Source: Ilex aquifolium
Lineage: Eukaryota; Streptophyta; Magnoliopsida; Aquifoliales; Aquifoliaceae
NCBI GenBank assembly: GCA_951799425.1
Contig: OX637395.1
Coordinates: 12,502,451-12,566,450, forward strand
Reading direction: 5' to 3'
Length of the DNA: 64,000 nucleotides
Both the position numbers and the translations under genes were made by a program. A model generated the notes under the pieces. That model had not been told where the DNA came from. It ran no database searches and saw only the letters and a list, made by a program, of their open reading frames with translations. This document shows positions 1 to 11,472 of the stretch, in pieces. Positions within the stretch are counted from its first letter, which is position 1. Each line of letters begins with the position of its first letter.

Positions 1-199
1 GCATCCAGAGTTAGGGTCCAAATCTTAGGTCGGGTCCAAGTCGGGGCCTGGGGTTAGAGTCCGAGTTCGAGATTGGATTCGTTTCCGGGTCTAGGGTCAT
101 GTCTAGGGCCTTGTCATAGTCTAAAATTAGGATGTTGAGACATAAAAAATAGTTATATTATTTTAGTGTCATCAAGCATATTTCAATTGAATTAAATTT
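1..199. repeat. Degenerate G-rich GGGTC/GAGTC repeat and spacer
   Basis: Bases 1-125 are a run of loosely repeated GGGTC-, GGGTCCAA- and GAGTTCGAG-like words with no open frame of note. It resembles the decayed C/G-rich words found in several hAT-type repeats later in the window. The rest is AT-rich spacer. No gene is seen. Confidence 0.35.
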
Positions 200-550
200 T
201 GTGATGCCCTTAAAACCGGTGGTCCTTTGTCAACCCGTTGATTACCCATCAACCCCCGCGGAAGTACCCGTGAATGTCGCAAAACCCAACACCACGGCAT
301 AACATCCCCTTCACCGGGATCATGAACAACATAGAGTTTGGGCAGAGTCCCCCTTGTACCGGGCACTCCCAAACGCATAACCTATGTACTTTTCAATCAC
401 TTGCTCATTCCAAGATCCAATATACATCAATTTGTCCTTAATATTACTCCATTTACATCATTTGAACAAAAGGACTCAAGGCCCGAATGCTTGACAAAAT
501 CATTTTAAATTTCTAAAAGTTTGAGAGGACCTACCGGTAGAAAATTAATG

Positions 551-829
551 TTCTACCGGTAGAAGAGCTCTCTGGAATTCTTCTACCGGTAGATAATTAA
601 TGTTCTACCGGTAGAAGAGCTCTCTGGAATTCTTCTACCGGTAGATAATTAACGTTCTATCGGTAGAAAAGCTCTCTGAAATCTTTCTATCAGTGGATAA
701 TCAACGTTCTACCGGTAGAAGAGCTCTCTGAAAATTTTCTATTGGTAGATAATTCAACGTTCTACCAGTAGAAGAGCATTCTGAAAATTTTTTACCGGTA
801 GATAATTCAACGTTCTACCGGTAGAAGAG
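551..829. repeat. 52-bp tandem repeat built on TTCTACCGGTAGAA
   Basis: Units begin at 551, 603, 655, 707, 760 and 813, giving a period of 52-53 bp and a little over five copies. Each unit carries two copies of the perfect palindrome TTCTACCGGTAGAA or a one- to two-base variant, separated by GAGCTCTCTG and TAATTAATG-type spacers. A partial palindrome lies just before at 531. A related array lies at 18417-18551. Confidence 0.85.
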
Positions 830-1412
830 CCCAGTTTACCCCCAATTCAATCTTTTTTCCATTCCAACTCATCCAATCTTATACAACATCCACCCAAACT
901 CATATAACATCAAATTTTATACAAAATATAGTTTATATGAGTTTGTTTTACATTCTTTACAATATTACATGTCTAAAAACTAATTACACACTTGTTTTAA
1001 CAAAATGTAATTCAAAGTCTCATCTCGGCTTTCTTCATCAATGAGGGCCCAAGTAAGAGCCATCCACCGGTGCTTGTCCCGCACCTGAAATGTTGTCCCC
1101 ATAAAGGGTGAGCCACGCTCAATAGGGTATCTCCTAAAGAGGTTACTCCCCATCCTAGATACATATGAAATGCTCACATACAATTCATCAATCAAACAAA
1201 CATTCATCCACGAACTTACAACTTCAAGAATGAATGTCATAATGTCATGCCATGTTACGAGGTGAGACTCACACATGCAATGCAACCCGAGCCTTCACCG
1301 GCTCCTATAGCACATGCAATGTCACGCGTATGAATCCAGACATTCCAAACCCCCGCCATTGATGTTGCACATCCAATGACCATTTATAAATTCCGGGTCT
1401 TTCTTGGGGTGG

Positions 1413-1540
1413 GTATTTATGGACTTCCACCAACGGGCACCCAACCGACGGCATTTATGGACTTCCACCAACAGGCACCCAATCGACATTTATGGACTTC
1501 CACCAACGGCTCCGCATACGCCAACACACTTTATGGACTC
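1413..1540. repeat. 35-41-bp tandem repeat (TTTATGGACTTCCACCAACG)
   Basis: The word TTTATGGACTTCCACCAAC recurs at 1415, 1454 and 1489, with a shortened copy at 1530, each followed by a variable GGCACCCAA-type tail. The frames running through it are made of the repeat and are not credible genes. Confidence 0.75.
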
Positions 1541-1800
1541 AATACCAATGAAGTGCGTATCCAAATTATCGGGTCTTGCACTCGAGGGACAGTCTAGCCC
1601 TTCTTGCAAATCTTGACCCTATTTTCAATGCAACCCGTGCGACTCAGTCGAACCTTGGTCCAACTTTTTCGAGCCTATACATCATCCCCCAAGAATGGTG
1701 TTTGATCAAAATCATGCATACACCTACACCCATGTCACATGCTCACGAATGTGATGCTTCTCAAGCTTATGCAATGTGATGTACAATTACAATTCCAATG

Positions 1801-2331
1801 TCATGTTCATCATATCATGAGAGTAGCATGACATATACCATTTTCATAATGTCAATTATATCTTGTGCATATAATTACATTCCACAATTTTCACCAAGCA
1901 TGTTATAACATTTTTAATGAAACCAACATGCTAAGTCAACATAGACATTTTATCAAACACCTTCAAGACATAAATGTAAACACATAGCATACCCAATCAA
2001 CACATTTCTCATGAAGTTACCAAAACAAACAATTTCACCCAAAATCTAATTCATGCAAAAAAATTGGTTTTATACATTCAAGTGAGTTTGTAATATTGTT
2101 GCACGATTGGTTACTGTTTCTAATAATCATTAAATAGTGACATTGGCAGTAACAGTATTAGTAACACATATGGTCACATTAAAAGTAACATGGATCATGT
2201 CTTCTCTATGCGAGAAGAATACTACATTATTAACTTATCACACTGGATAACCCATAATATTCCCAATGTGTAACATGACAAACTCAAAAACTGAATAAAA
2301 AACAACATCTTATTCCAAAATAGCCACAATT
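1801..2331. other. AT-rich spacer, no gene seen
   Basis: There is no recognisable gene. Around 2090-2290 there are repeated GTAACA/TAACATGG words. It directly follows the 3' end of the MULE pseudogene (read on the minus strand) and may be its terminal region, but no terminal inverted repeat could be paired. Confidence 0.4.
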
Positions 2332-4565
2332 TTACAAAGGCTCGTTACAAGTCTTCTTATTATGACTACCTAAACGGCCACAATGAATTTTCCTAACAAG
2401 TTCGCCTCTAGTCCTAAATCTACACTTTCTTGGACAGCCTGGTTGTTTTTTTGATAATGGTGGCAACATATCAACATCACTCGCTGAAAAGTCAAGACGA
2501 CCGAGTGTTGGAATGGGGTGTATAGGCTCAGAATAACACAGTCGGTAAATAGTAACCTGATAAAAGTAATCAACAAACTCATTGATGTTTCTTCCACTCT
2601 TTTGAATTACAGCCACAACATGGGCACAAGGTAAACCGTTGATCTGACATTGGTGGCATTAACACGTGCATCTCTCAATGTCAACCGTCATGGAAGGATG
2701 TGAATTAACCTAAAACATGACTTGATGACACCCAAACAAACCAAGAACAACACTCAGTGAAAACAGCTTGAAGTTTGGCTTCAATAATTGGATAATTAAC
2801 GTCGTTCCACAGTGACGATGTATTCAACCGACAACCCATTTGGTTCATAATTTGCCCCCCTTATTGTGCCAATCATGCTTCTGACAGGTAGGTGACGTGA
2901 CTTTGTGATCCAAGCATTGAATGACTAGACCGCATTTGAAGACATCTCCTCATAATGTTTTCCCTTGAAAAATGCATTCACCCATTTCTCAAATGGAAGG
3001 TTTTCCAAGAACCTATCAGCAACAGCTCCTCCTTCATGCCGAAACGCATCAAGCTTCTTATTGAAAAATGTTTTTGTCGGAGCATAAGCACACATTGTAA
3101 ACAAGAAAACCATACGCTCGTGAAGCACATGGGTAAAGCGACCCCCACTGTACTTATCTCTCAAATTTGCTTTTAAATGTTATAGGCAGAACGAATGGTG
3201 CACTGTTAGGAACACCTTTGGCATTGCTTCCATCAAGCCAACATTGCGATCGGACATAATGGTAAGGTCCCTACTATTATCAAAAATCTCAGCTAATTGT
3301 TGCAAAAATCAATGTCAGTTATAATCATTCCCCGAATCAACAATAGCAAAAGCCAAGGGAAACAAACTTGTAATACATACAACAATATAAACAGTAACAT
3401 CAAATCAGTAACATACAAGTAATTATAAAGGGTAACAGCAAAATAAAATCAATAACACCAAATTAAACCAAAATATCACATTGGTTGCCATCTTTGGCAG
3501 TCGCAGACAAAATAATGTCTTTATACCTACCCTTTAAAAATGTATCATTAATAAACAATATGGATCGACAATACTTAAATCCATGTATACATGCCTTAAA
3601 TGAGATGAACAACTTACTAAAACGCTGTGTGTCCGAGTCACCTTCCAACAAAAAATGACTATCTGGATTGATTTCATTAGCAGCTTGTACATACCACCGT
3701 AATTGTTGGTATGACAACGAATGATCCCCAAAAAACATACCCCTTGCTTTTTTGACACCCATCCAAGCTTGGTCATACGATATGGTCAAACCATAATCTG
3801 AATGAAACATACTTTTCACATCAACTGGTCGTGTGTCAAGTTTTTGCCGCATGTTGTCAACAATAAGTCATCCAACCAAGTTAGAAGTCAATCTTTTGTT
3901 CTTTGTCGTACGTGTAGCCACACCACATGTGTGCTCATTGTTTGACTTCTTAATGTAAAACCACTCATTTATCATTTGGAGTGTAGCAACAACAAACCAC
4001 TCACATCCAGCAGAATATTTCAAAACACATTCAACATTTACCCTTGTTTTTTCATTCTTCACATTATTAAACTAAAAACCAACATCGATTGCATATTTAC
4101 ATAAAGCATTCTGTAAATCAGCTACTCCTCCCTCAAACTTCTAACCAACCTCTACTATTCCATTGGACCATCCATTAGTCAACAAAATATTCTCATTGTA
4201 AAAACAAAAACGAGGGAGGAGATCATCCTCGCAACCAAAAGTGTCAACAGATAATTTAGAACTTTCCACAACTTTCCACGCTCAAAATCACGAACCTCAT
4301 TCCCTTTTACAACAATAGTAACATCAACAAAACTCAGTTGAACAGACCATGCAATTAAAAACATGTTTCTCACATCATGATTATTTTGCAAAGCGCAATG
4401 TAGATGTCCAGGAATAGCGTACGACAGGGCAACACAACTGGAACTCAACCCATTCCAATTGTCACAAACACCATGTAACACATCATTAATAGTGGAATTC
4501 ATTGAAATTCTAATCACAACAGTCTCAGAAGAATACTTGCAACAAACCAATATGTTATCCTCCAT
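2332..4565 (-). pseudogene. MuDR-like (MULE) transposase, broken
   Basis: A degenerate transposase of the plant MuDR/MULE superfamily, which cuts and pastes DNA elements in the nucleus. Read from 4565 down, the pieces are in family order: an N-terminal PB1-like segment (4565-4179); a FAR1/MuDR DNA-binding segment with spaced Cys and His (4062-3868, core YIKKSNNEHTCG); the start of the DDE catalytic core (3852-3463, motif TFLKGRY); the second catalytic region SDRNVGLMEA with the HHSFCL-HLKAN helix (about 3285-3180); the C-terminal core (3164-2925); and a SWIM zinc finger CTC-X-CHQCQINGLPCAHVV (about 2670-2605), followed by a Cys/His tail ending near 2332. Frameshifts and several stops separate the pieces, one of them inside the SWIM finger. 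The first catalytic Asp of the usual DGTFLKG motif reads NDTFLKG, so it would be inactive even if joined. Flanking TIRs were not identified. Confidence 0.85.
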
Positions 4566-6164
4566 CTGTTACAATCAAGAAAACAAATATAAAGGAAAAA
4601 ATATTGAAAAATGAAAACAATCAATTCTAATTCCAATAAAGCACGAATAATAACATGAAAAATAAAAATAGAGCCTAATTTTAAAAAAAATGAATTCCAG
4701 TAAAGTACGTCGCAATAAGAATTTTTGTAAGTAACATTGAATTTCTGGCAAGTGACATTCAAATTCTGGCAATGGCAAGAACATCACTGTTATTCGTAGT
4801 AGATAAAACATCCAATTATAATGAATACCTCAATAAATCTGAATGTTCTAGCACATGAAATCAAGAACAGCCCGAACTCCAACAACTAGTAAGTCGAACT
4901 CGAATTACAAACAATTTCGAACTCCAATTACTACTTCTATCACCTTCAAAACCCCTACCAAATACAAAAGTCTGTTATTCAAATGTATAACATTCCAAAA
5001 ATTGATTAAGAATTTGAATTTGAATTGTTAAGAAAATCTTCTTATCTTAATTTAAATTAACAGACCAACAATTTCGTTGTAATTCAAACATCGGAATATT
5101 CAATCAACGGTTTCCATATATATCTCAATGAACTAACCTCTGTGGTTTTCCATAGCTGAACAAAACTAACACTGTTAAGGTGAGATTAAAAAAAAAAGTG
5201 GACTTAAGTACTTACATATAAGATTAAAAACGGACTTACCTCCAAATAAGTTTTTTTGCCGGACTCAAGTCATTATAAGTCCATCTAGGAGGACTCAACT
5301 CCAATTTTCACTAAAAAAAAATAAACAAGGCTCAGGAAAAAGGTTCGTGACCCACGAGTTAGGTTTTGAAGACTCCCAACATTAACAATCTATGTGCTGG
5401 ACTGGCCCGACGAGTTACCTCGTTGGGTAGGGTAATGGGCTATTTCTTTGCCCATTTTAGCCTGATAAGTTGGCCCAACCTGGTGTATAAAAGCGCCCAT
5501 TAGTTTGGTCTATAAGATAGCCCAGCAAATTCAAGTTTTTTTAAATGAAGAATTGTCAAGGGGTACACCAAAAAATACTTATTGGCCTTAAAGTACATAG
5601 CTCATATTGTTAAGCAATTTAGTCATCATCTTCCTAACTTTATTATATCGAGGCACACATTTTGTGTTTTTCATATTTTTCTTTGACGTATTTACCCTTT
5701 CCTTAAATCATGCATATTAGATATGACAGTTATTTTGTGTTCTGAATTTGTTATATTATATTAAATATTCCTAAATTTATTGATGAAATATATTGTCAAT
5801 ATCTTTTGTCAAATTAATGTTTATCGTTTCTAACATCATCCATTTTGAATTTTGAATTATATTCTCAGTATCTTTGACATCAAACGTATTTTATTTCTTC
5901 TTCTCCAACCATCAGACATTATGGGTCTTCTTCTTCTCCAACCAATTCTCATTTTTTCCTTTCTCCAATACGACATTGATCTAATTATATATCACATTCG
6001 AAATTATGTTTTCATTCATTTTTTTATAAAATATTTGTGATGCTTAACATATTGGTCAATCATTCATTTTTTTTTCATAATATCGTTATGACATGGTATA
6101 ATTTTTTCATACAATACATGTTTTGTACAATAGATTTTTGGATCAAAATAAACAACACAACATT
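4566..6164. other. AT-rich intergenic stretch, no gene seen
   Basis: Low-complexity AT-rich DNA. At 5390-5520 there are words such as GGCCCAAC and GCCCATT typical of decayed hAT-type repeats. No domain is recognisable in the short frames; those near 4575-4811 and 5852-6040 are hydrophobic by base composition only. Confidence 0.4.
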
Positions 6165-6825
6165 CTAGATAGTGTGACAATAAAGGGTAACTCAAGCAAC
6201 ACAACACTATGAAAAGAACATAGAATTGATATTGACTCAAAAATATTTGATGTGTGACTTCAAAGTGTCTCAATTAAGTGTTCATTGAAATTGTGACTAT
6301 ATTAAGTGATTTCATATAGAGTGAATAGATAGTATGGCAGCACAGTGTTACTGAATTAAAAGATTAATAATTGTTATTCCAGAATCATAATTTCAAATAC
6401 ATGTGATTTATCATAAAAAAATACTTTCATAAACTCCAATATACACCATATTATTACCATAATATATACGGGTCATATTACTAAACATACGTGAGCATCT
6501 GGAAATATTTACGAAAACTCCTTGCTACACTATAAATTCATATGCCAAAATAAGCAAAAATTGTGACAATAAAGGGTTACTCGAGCAAAACAACACTCCA
6601 TGACAACAACATATAATGATATTGGATCAATATATAGGATGTGTGACTACAAATTGTGTCAACAAAGTATTCATTGAAGGTGTAAGTAAAGGTGAATATT
6701 TTTTAGAGTAGATAAATAATGTGGCATCACTATGTTACTAACTGCATATGACGAATGTTTGTTCTTCCAGAACCATAATTTAAAAAATATGTGATTAATC
6801 ATAAAAAAAAAAAATACTTTCATAC
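6165..6825. repeat. Old tandem duplication, ~400-bp period
   Basis: 6165-6435 and 6562-6825 align along their length. Shared blocks in order are GTGACAATAAAGGGT, ATATTGRMTCAA, GTGTGACT, GTGTTACT, CCAGAAYCATAATTT and ATACTTTCATA. The copies differ by many substitutions and small indels, so the duplication is old. The function is unknown and it is probably a transposon remnant. Confidence 0.7.
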
Positions 6826-8994
6826 CGTCCAACAGAAACTAGGGTTCATGTGTTATTTTGCTAAATTTTAGATAATTAAAACACCTAAAGTTTAGAGTTT
6901 TCTTATATTAGAACTCTTACTCTCTCTAATATGAGATACGTAACCAAATTCAAAACTTAAACAAATTTTAAATTCCTTAATTTTAGATATTTCTCCCATA
7001 TGAGATTATTTTTCTATAAAACTGCGAAATTTTAGGGTTTTCTCATATTAGAACTCTTTTTCTCTCATATACACACACAATACCCAATAATTATGGATTA
7101 ATATAAAATGAGGGAATGGGTTAAGATGATTTTTTTATTTTTTCGTGAATAAAGGAGATGATATTATGGATTTCCTAATCCGGTTAGACAACTGGAGTAT
7201 TATTTTTGAAGGGTAGTGTAATCTTTTTTCTCACTAGCAGACTTCTTTTCAAAATAATTTTCTTGATTAGACTTAAACAATAATAAGTCTAATTAAGTGT
7301 ACCAGTCTTCGAATGACCCGTTTTTTAAAAAGAGATTTTTATAAGCCGGTACACAATATAGGACTTAATTGTGTAAAAGTCCTTCGGATAAAACTATTTG
7401 TAGAGAGGTCCTTTTATTTGTGAATGCCGAATATACCCACGCGTAAATACTAACTGACGCAATCTCATGGGTTTGGAAACAGTCAGAAATCAAGCATCAT
7501 TCCCATGAAAATCTAGCCACTAAGAGATCACTCAAAATAGGGTGTTTGAAATTCAAACAAAAACTGTCATAAAATCCATCAAATTTCAACCAAATCAAAA
7601 ACACAAATAACCAAAAATTGTAAGAACAAAAAAAATCTTTTGCATGTGTATTAACTGTACATACATTGAAGCGCCATTGAAGTTCGACTCTCGGCTTTTT
7701 CAACTGCAATCTCCGACAATATCCAAGTAACTAAATATGGATTGATAAAATTATTTCACCTCAGGTGTGTGAATAAAATGACTGTGTTAGACACACAATG
7801 ATTCATATGAATTAGTGTGACATGACAATGATACATCACAGTGTAACAACTTAATTAAGATTTTAATTACTCAAAAAAGATGTGCAATTACATTCTCTGA
7901 TTCATACACAATCTAAATGGTATGCATCACATAGTATGATATCACATTGTTACAAACATATCATTTTACCCATACTATAGGAATCAAGAAATATAATTGG
8001 ACAATTTTTTTTCACGATGTGACAAATACAATAGTGTCTATTGTGTTGTTACACTGTCATTCTTTAAAAGCAATATAAGTGTTTGTCAGACTATAACTGT
8101 CACATTGTGATGTCACACTGTGTAAAATCACAAACTCTTCGTCCCAGATTATTGTGATTTCATTTAAATTGTTTTTTTTCGAAACAAAGAATGAATATGC
8201 AATTTGTGGGTGAATGAAATCTATGGATATCTTTTTTCGAATTTCAAATCCTTAGTAGAAATTGTGCAAACTTCGACCACTTTTGGTGGAGACATGATCA
8301 CCGTTGTATTCGCTATAATAGAAAATACAAACATGTGTGGAGATTTTCTCTCATCAGGTGAGATAATTAAGGGGAACAATTTCAACTAATTAATGAAGAG
8401 ATTTTATGCTAGAATTTACAGGTAATAGAGGGGAAGATAATTCTAGATAGAGTCAATTACATACAAACATAAGGAAGTAAATTATAGCTATGTGAGAGAG
8501 ATTTTAGGAAAAGGAATAAACTATAATTATGGAAAAATGGTATTTCAGTAAAGGAAAAATTTTAACAACTGTCATTATGTAATTTAGACACAATACATTT
8601 CCAACTAATAATACTTATCTACAATACATTTTCAGCAATGTATTTTCTCACAAACAAGTAATTTATATGGTTTCTATCCACAATTTTTTATTCTAAAAAA
8701 AATGGTCTGACTACTAGATCTCTTATTGTTGGGATCCAACAACCAAATTATTATTATTTTTTGGTTATTTTTGGGGAAAGTTGGATTGATTTACGAATAT
8801 TATAAGTGAAAATTATAACCAAGTATAATATAATGATTTTTTTTGTCAATAAGGACAAGCACAACTCATTTATGGTCTAAAGGACACGAGGTTAAAACTT
8901 TTAGGTTGTCAAGTCCAAACTTATGTTAAAATTTTATTTTAATGACAGAACTACCCTTATTATATTTTAAAGAGTTTTTTTGACACAACGTCAA
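6826..8994. other. AT-rich stretch with CACA(N)TGTGA words
   Basis: No gene is recognised. Between about 7770 and 8130 the words GTGTGACA, CACAGTGTAAC, CACAATG and CACATTGTGATG recur on both strands, giving many short palindromes; the same words occur in the duplication at 6165-6825. The small frames at 7497-7709 and 8204-8389 have no family signature. Confidence 0.4.
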
Positions 8995-9520
8995 ATTTCT
9001 TGAAGCCTTCCTCCAAATCTCCACCCATCCTCATCTCTACCATTTGCTGAAACTCCAGCAACAATGATCCTCCACTCTCCTCTCCCGAAACACCCAATCA
9101 AAACTCTGTCCTTCAGAAGAAGCAGCAAAGAGTGGAAGATTCTTTTTTGCCTAGTAAACTCACAGGTCAAATTTTATTCCTTCCTAGCCATTAATACATG
9201 ATCTGTTTTGGTAAAAATAAATGTCCAAGTGCTTTTTTGAGTACTTAAAAAATTCGGTAAGTCAGTGAGTGGGTGAAACATTAAATCAAAGTAACTATCC
9301 CAAATCAAGTCTAGCTACTTGCAATTTTCAAATCTCAAGGAAGGATTTGCTGAGGATATTCAAGGAGTTGAAACAGTCGGTGACGAATAATTTGGGTGGA
9401 GCAAAGCCGCCAATGGTGAAGGAAGATAAGGAGTTTTTGGAGAAGAGAGAGAGGTTGTTGGAGTACACCCATGTTAATTACTTTTTTTTTTTAACGCAAC
9501 AAATTTATTAATAATTATGG
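8995..9520 (+). pseudogene. Possible gene fragment, unrecognised
   Basis: Two stretches here have a coding look. About 9035-9170 reads as a Ser/Pro/Gln-rich segment (NNDPPLSSPETPNQNSVLQ) running up to a potential GT donor. About 9270-9511 reads as a charged helical segment (RKDLLRIFKELKQS, then KPPMVKEDKEFLEKRERLLEY) before turning into a T-rich tract. The second segment is hydrophilic and helix-prone, unlike the AT-driven hydrophobic frames around it. I do not recognise the family. It may be an exon pair of a decayed gene or a captured scrap. Confidence 0.3.
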
Positions 9521-9599
9521 TCGATTAAATAGGATAAATTTTTTTTGGTATTAAGTAAAATATATTTCAAATTTGTACCTTGAAATTTAGACAATGACA

Positions 9600-10035
9600 A
9601 CGAAATTTATTAAATTTGTCACTGTCATTGTCACTGTGGATATTATTATGATCGTGAGGCTGTCTAGTTCACGTTACTGTCTAATTTTGTATAATTTTTT
9701 ACTGTGACTTTGGCTGTTACTGTGATTTGTGACTGTCTAATTCACGTTATTATTTAGTTCTGTAGAATTTTGATAGTGATTGTGGTTGTTATTGTGATCA
9801 TGTTGTTGTTACTATGATTGTGTTGCTGTTTAGTCCACTACCACTCTATAATACCTCCATTCCCAGCCATCGCCCCTTACACCCCACCCACATGGGCATT
9901 GCTGTTAATGTGATCGTGTTACTGTGACAATGACTGTTAATGTTACTGTTATTGTTACTATTATTGTCTTGTTATTATTGTTATTATTATTGTTACTATG
10001 TTACTATTACTGTTATCGCCTTCCTGTTACTGTCC
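9600..10035. repeat. TGTTACTGT/TGATTGTG low-complexity minisatellite
   Basis: More than 400 bp are dominated by variants of TGTTACTG, TGATTGTG and TTATTGTTA, including a dense block at 9900-10030. There are no coding features. Confidence 0.75.
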
Positions 10036-10676
10036 TTTTTGTAATACACATATTTATTTCATTAAAGGTTAATTAGTTTTTATACTTTTAATTATCATTT
10101 AAATCCCAAAAAGAACATGGCTGTTCTTCTTCTCCCAAAAGTCCACAAGTGTGGACCGAATTCCAAAAAGCCCATATTATAATGGTTGCACACTTTGACA
10201 AGGCATCCTCATCTTTCCATCATCTAGTTCTAGTTGGATGCATAGTTGATAGTTCGACTTAGACTAGACTACATTGATAACAGTTTGGTCAATATGTCAT
10301 TAGTACCATAGCAAAACGGAACAAATGTAGTTCGGTCAACATGTCATTGATAGCAAAACGGGACAATTATTCTCATAATTAGGGGCGAAACTATAATTTT
10401 GTTTTAGGGGGTATAAAATATAACTAAATACATTCAAGTGCTAATATCAAAACAAAAAATGAACTAAAATTCAAGGATAAATTAGAATATGAAATATTAT
10501 TCTCAAAAATTATTTATCATTGATTAATTCTAAAATAAATTTGTTACTAAGTTTATTTCAATGTGCACAACCAAGTGTGTAAAGAAAATTATTTTTTATT
10601 TTACTGTAAAATCTAAGTGGGATCATCCATCATCTTGTTGAGAAGTTAATTGTTTAAAATAACATAAAATGGGGCT

Positions 10677-10718
10677 ATCCCACATCGATAGCCTTGGGGT
10701 GAGTTTGTGTGTGTATAA
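10677..10718 (+). promoter_or_regulatory. USE + TATA, plant snRNA-type promoter motif (monomer 1)
   Basis: ATCCCACATCG at 10677-10687 is a full match to the plant snRNA upstream sequence element (RTCCCACATCG). TATAA follows at 10714-10718 with 26 bp between them. In plant snRNA genes the spacing is about 23-24 bp for Pol III genes (U6) and about 33-34 bp for Pol II genes, so this is nearer the Pol III arrangement. Whether it is active is unknown. Confidence 0.55.
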
Positions 10719-10899
10719 GGCCCTACTCCACTACCACTTTTAAGTGGCGGTGTAGTAGTGGTCCTGTGTGTGTGTGTTGTGTGTTTATTGTCAAAAAAAA
10801 AAAAATCATTTCTACGCGCATGTGGGAACTGTGCTCGCGCGTCTGCCCCACGGTGTCTGTGTGGGCTCGGTCTGTGACGACGATGTTGGAACTGGGGCT

Positions 10900-10941
10900 A
10901 TCCCACATCGATAGCCTTGGGGTGAGTTTGTGTGTGTATAA
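10900..10941 (+). promoter_or_regulatory. USE + TATA motif (monomer 2)
   Basis: This is an identical copy: USE at 10900-10910, TATAA at 10937-10941, again 26 bp apart. Preservation of both elements and of their spacing in both monomers is expected if the monomers are recent copies. Confidence 0.55.
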
Positions 10942-11472
10942 GGCCCTACTCCACTACCACTTTTAAGTGGCGGTGTAGTAGTGGTCCTGTGTGTGTGTGT
11001 GTGTTGTGTGTTTATTGTCAAAAAAAAAAAAATAACATAAAATACTTTTGGATAAAGACATATTATCTTAATCGTGTTTTTCTGAGTTATAGACTTACTA
11101 ACTTATCGAAAAATTTATTTTTGATAAATAATAGACAATGTACTAGATAGAAAAGATGTATTATTTTTTATCAATATATAGACCACTAATTTGTTAAAAC
11201 TAAGAGTAAACTTCATTCACACCCCCTGTAGTTATTCATATATTCAAGGATGCCCCCTATTTTTTCTAAAATGTCATTGAAACCCCTCATTAGAGGTTGT
11301 CTGCTAACGGCGTTAAAGGAGGAGGCCATTTTATATAAATGCCCTTATGTATATCAGATAGCATATTTAATTTTGAGTACACTTCATTCACACCCTTTGT
11401 AGTTATCCATATATTCAATGACACCCCCTACTTTTTATTTATGAAACCCTTAATTAATTGTAATTAGGTTAC

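Larger units (their letters stand above)
200..1800. mobile_element. Probable fragment of an LTR
   Basis: The segment opens with TGTGATGCCC, a TG-start resembling the TGTGAGACC start of the LTR-like sequence at 17704. Like that one it holds an array of the palindrome TTCTACCGGTAGAA. It contains a second short tandem repeat (1413-1540) and no long coding frame. The minus-strand frame at 980-1285 has no recognisable domain. I infer an LTR or LTR piece; the far boundary is not resolved and no target duplication was found. Confidence 0.3.
10671..11031 (+). mobile_element. Dimeric poly(A)-tailed retroposon (SINE-like)
   Basis: Two almost identical monomers (10671-10805 and 10894-11031) are joined by an 88-bp unrelated linker (10806-10893). 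Each monomer starts GGGGCTATCCCACATCG and ends TTTATTGTCA plus about 13 A. They differ only in the number of GT units in an internal (GT)n. The whole dimer is flanked by a perfect 15-bp direct repeat, AAAATAACATAAAAT, at 10656-10670 and 11029-11043. A poly(A) end and a long target duplication are the marks of target-primed reverse transcription, as in SINEs. Each monomer contains an snRNA-type promoter motif and a strong hairpin (10728-10761: CCACTAC pairs with GTAGTGG, with an inner CCACTT/AAGTGG stem). A TRIM (miniature LTR element) with 122-131-bp TG...CA repeats is the alternative reading, but the 15-bp duplication outside the A tract argues against it. No protein is encoded. Confidence 0.7.

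Noticed and set aside
551..829. CRISPR-like array (palindromic repeat with regular spacing)
   Set aside because: The spacers are themselves repeated rather than unique, there is no cas gene, and the context is a plant nuclear LTR.
10671..11020. Miniature LTR element (TRIM) reading, TGGGGC...TTGTCA repeats
   Set aside because: The 15-bp duplication lies outside the A tract and there is no PBS or PPT; kept only as the alternative.
10709..11150. ORFs through the dimeric retroposon
   Set aside because: They are made of the repeated monomer and GT tracts and run into the poly(A); there is no start context or domain.
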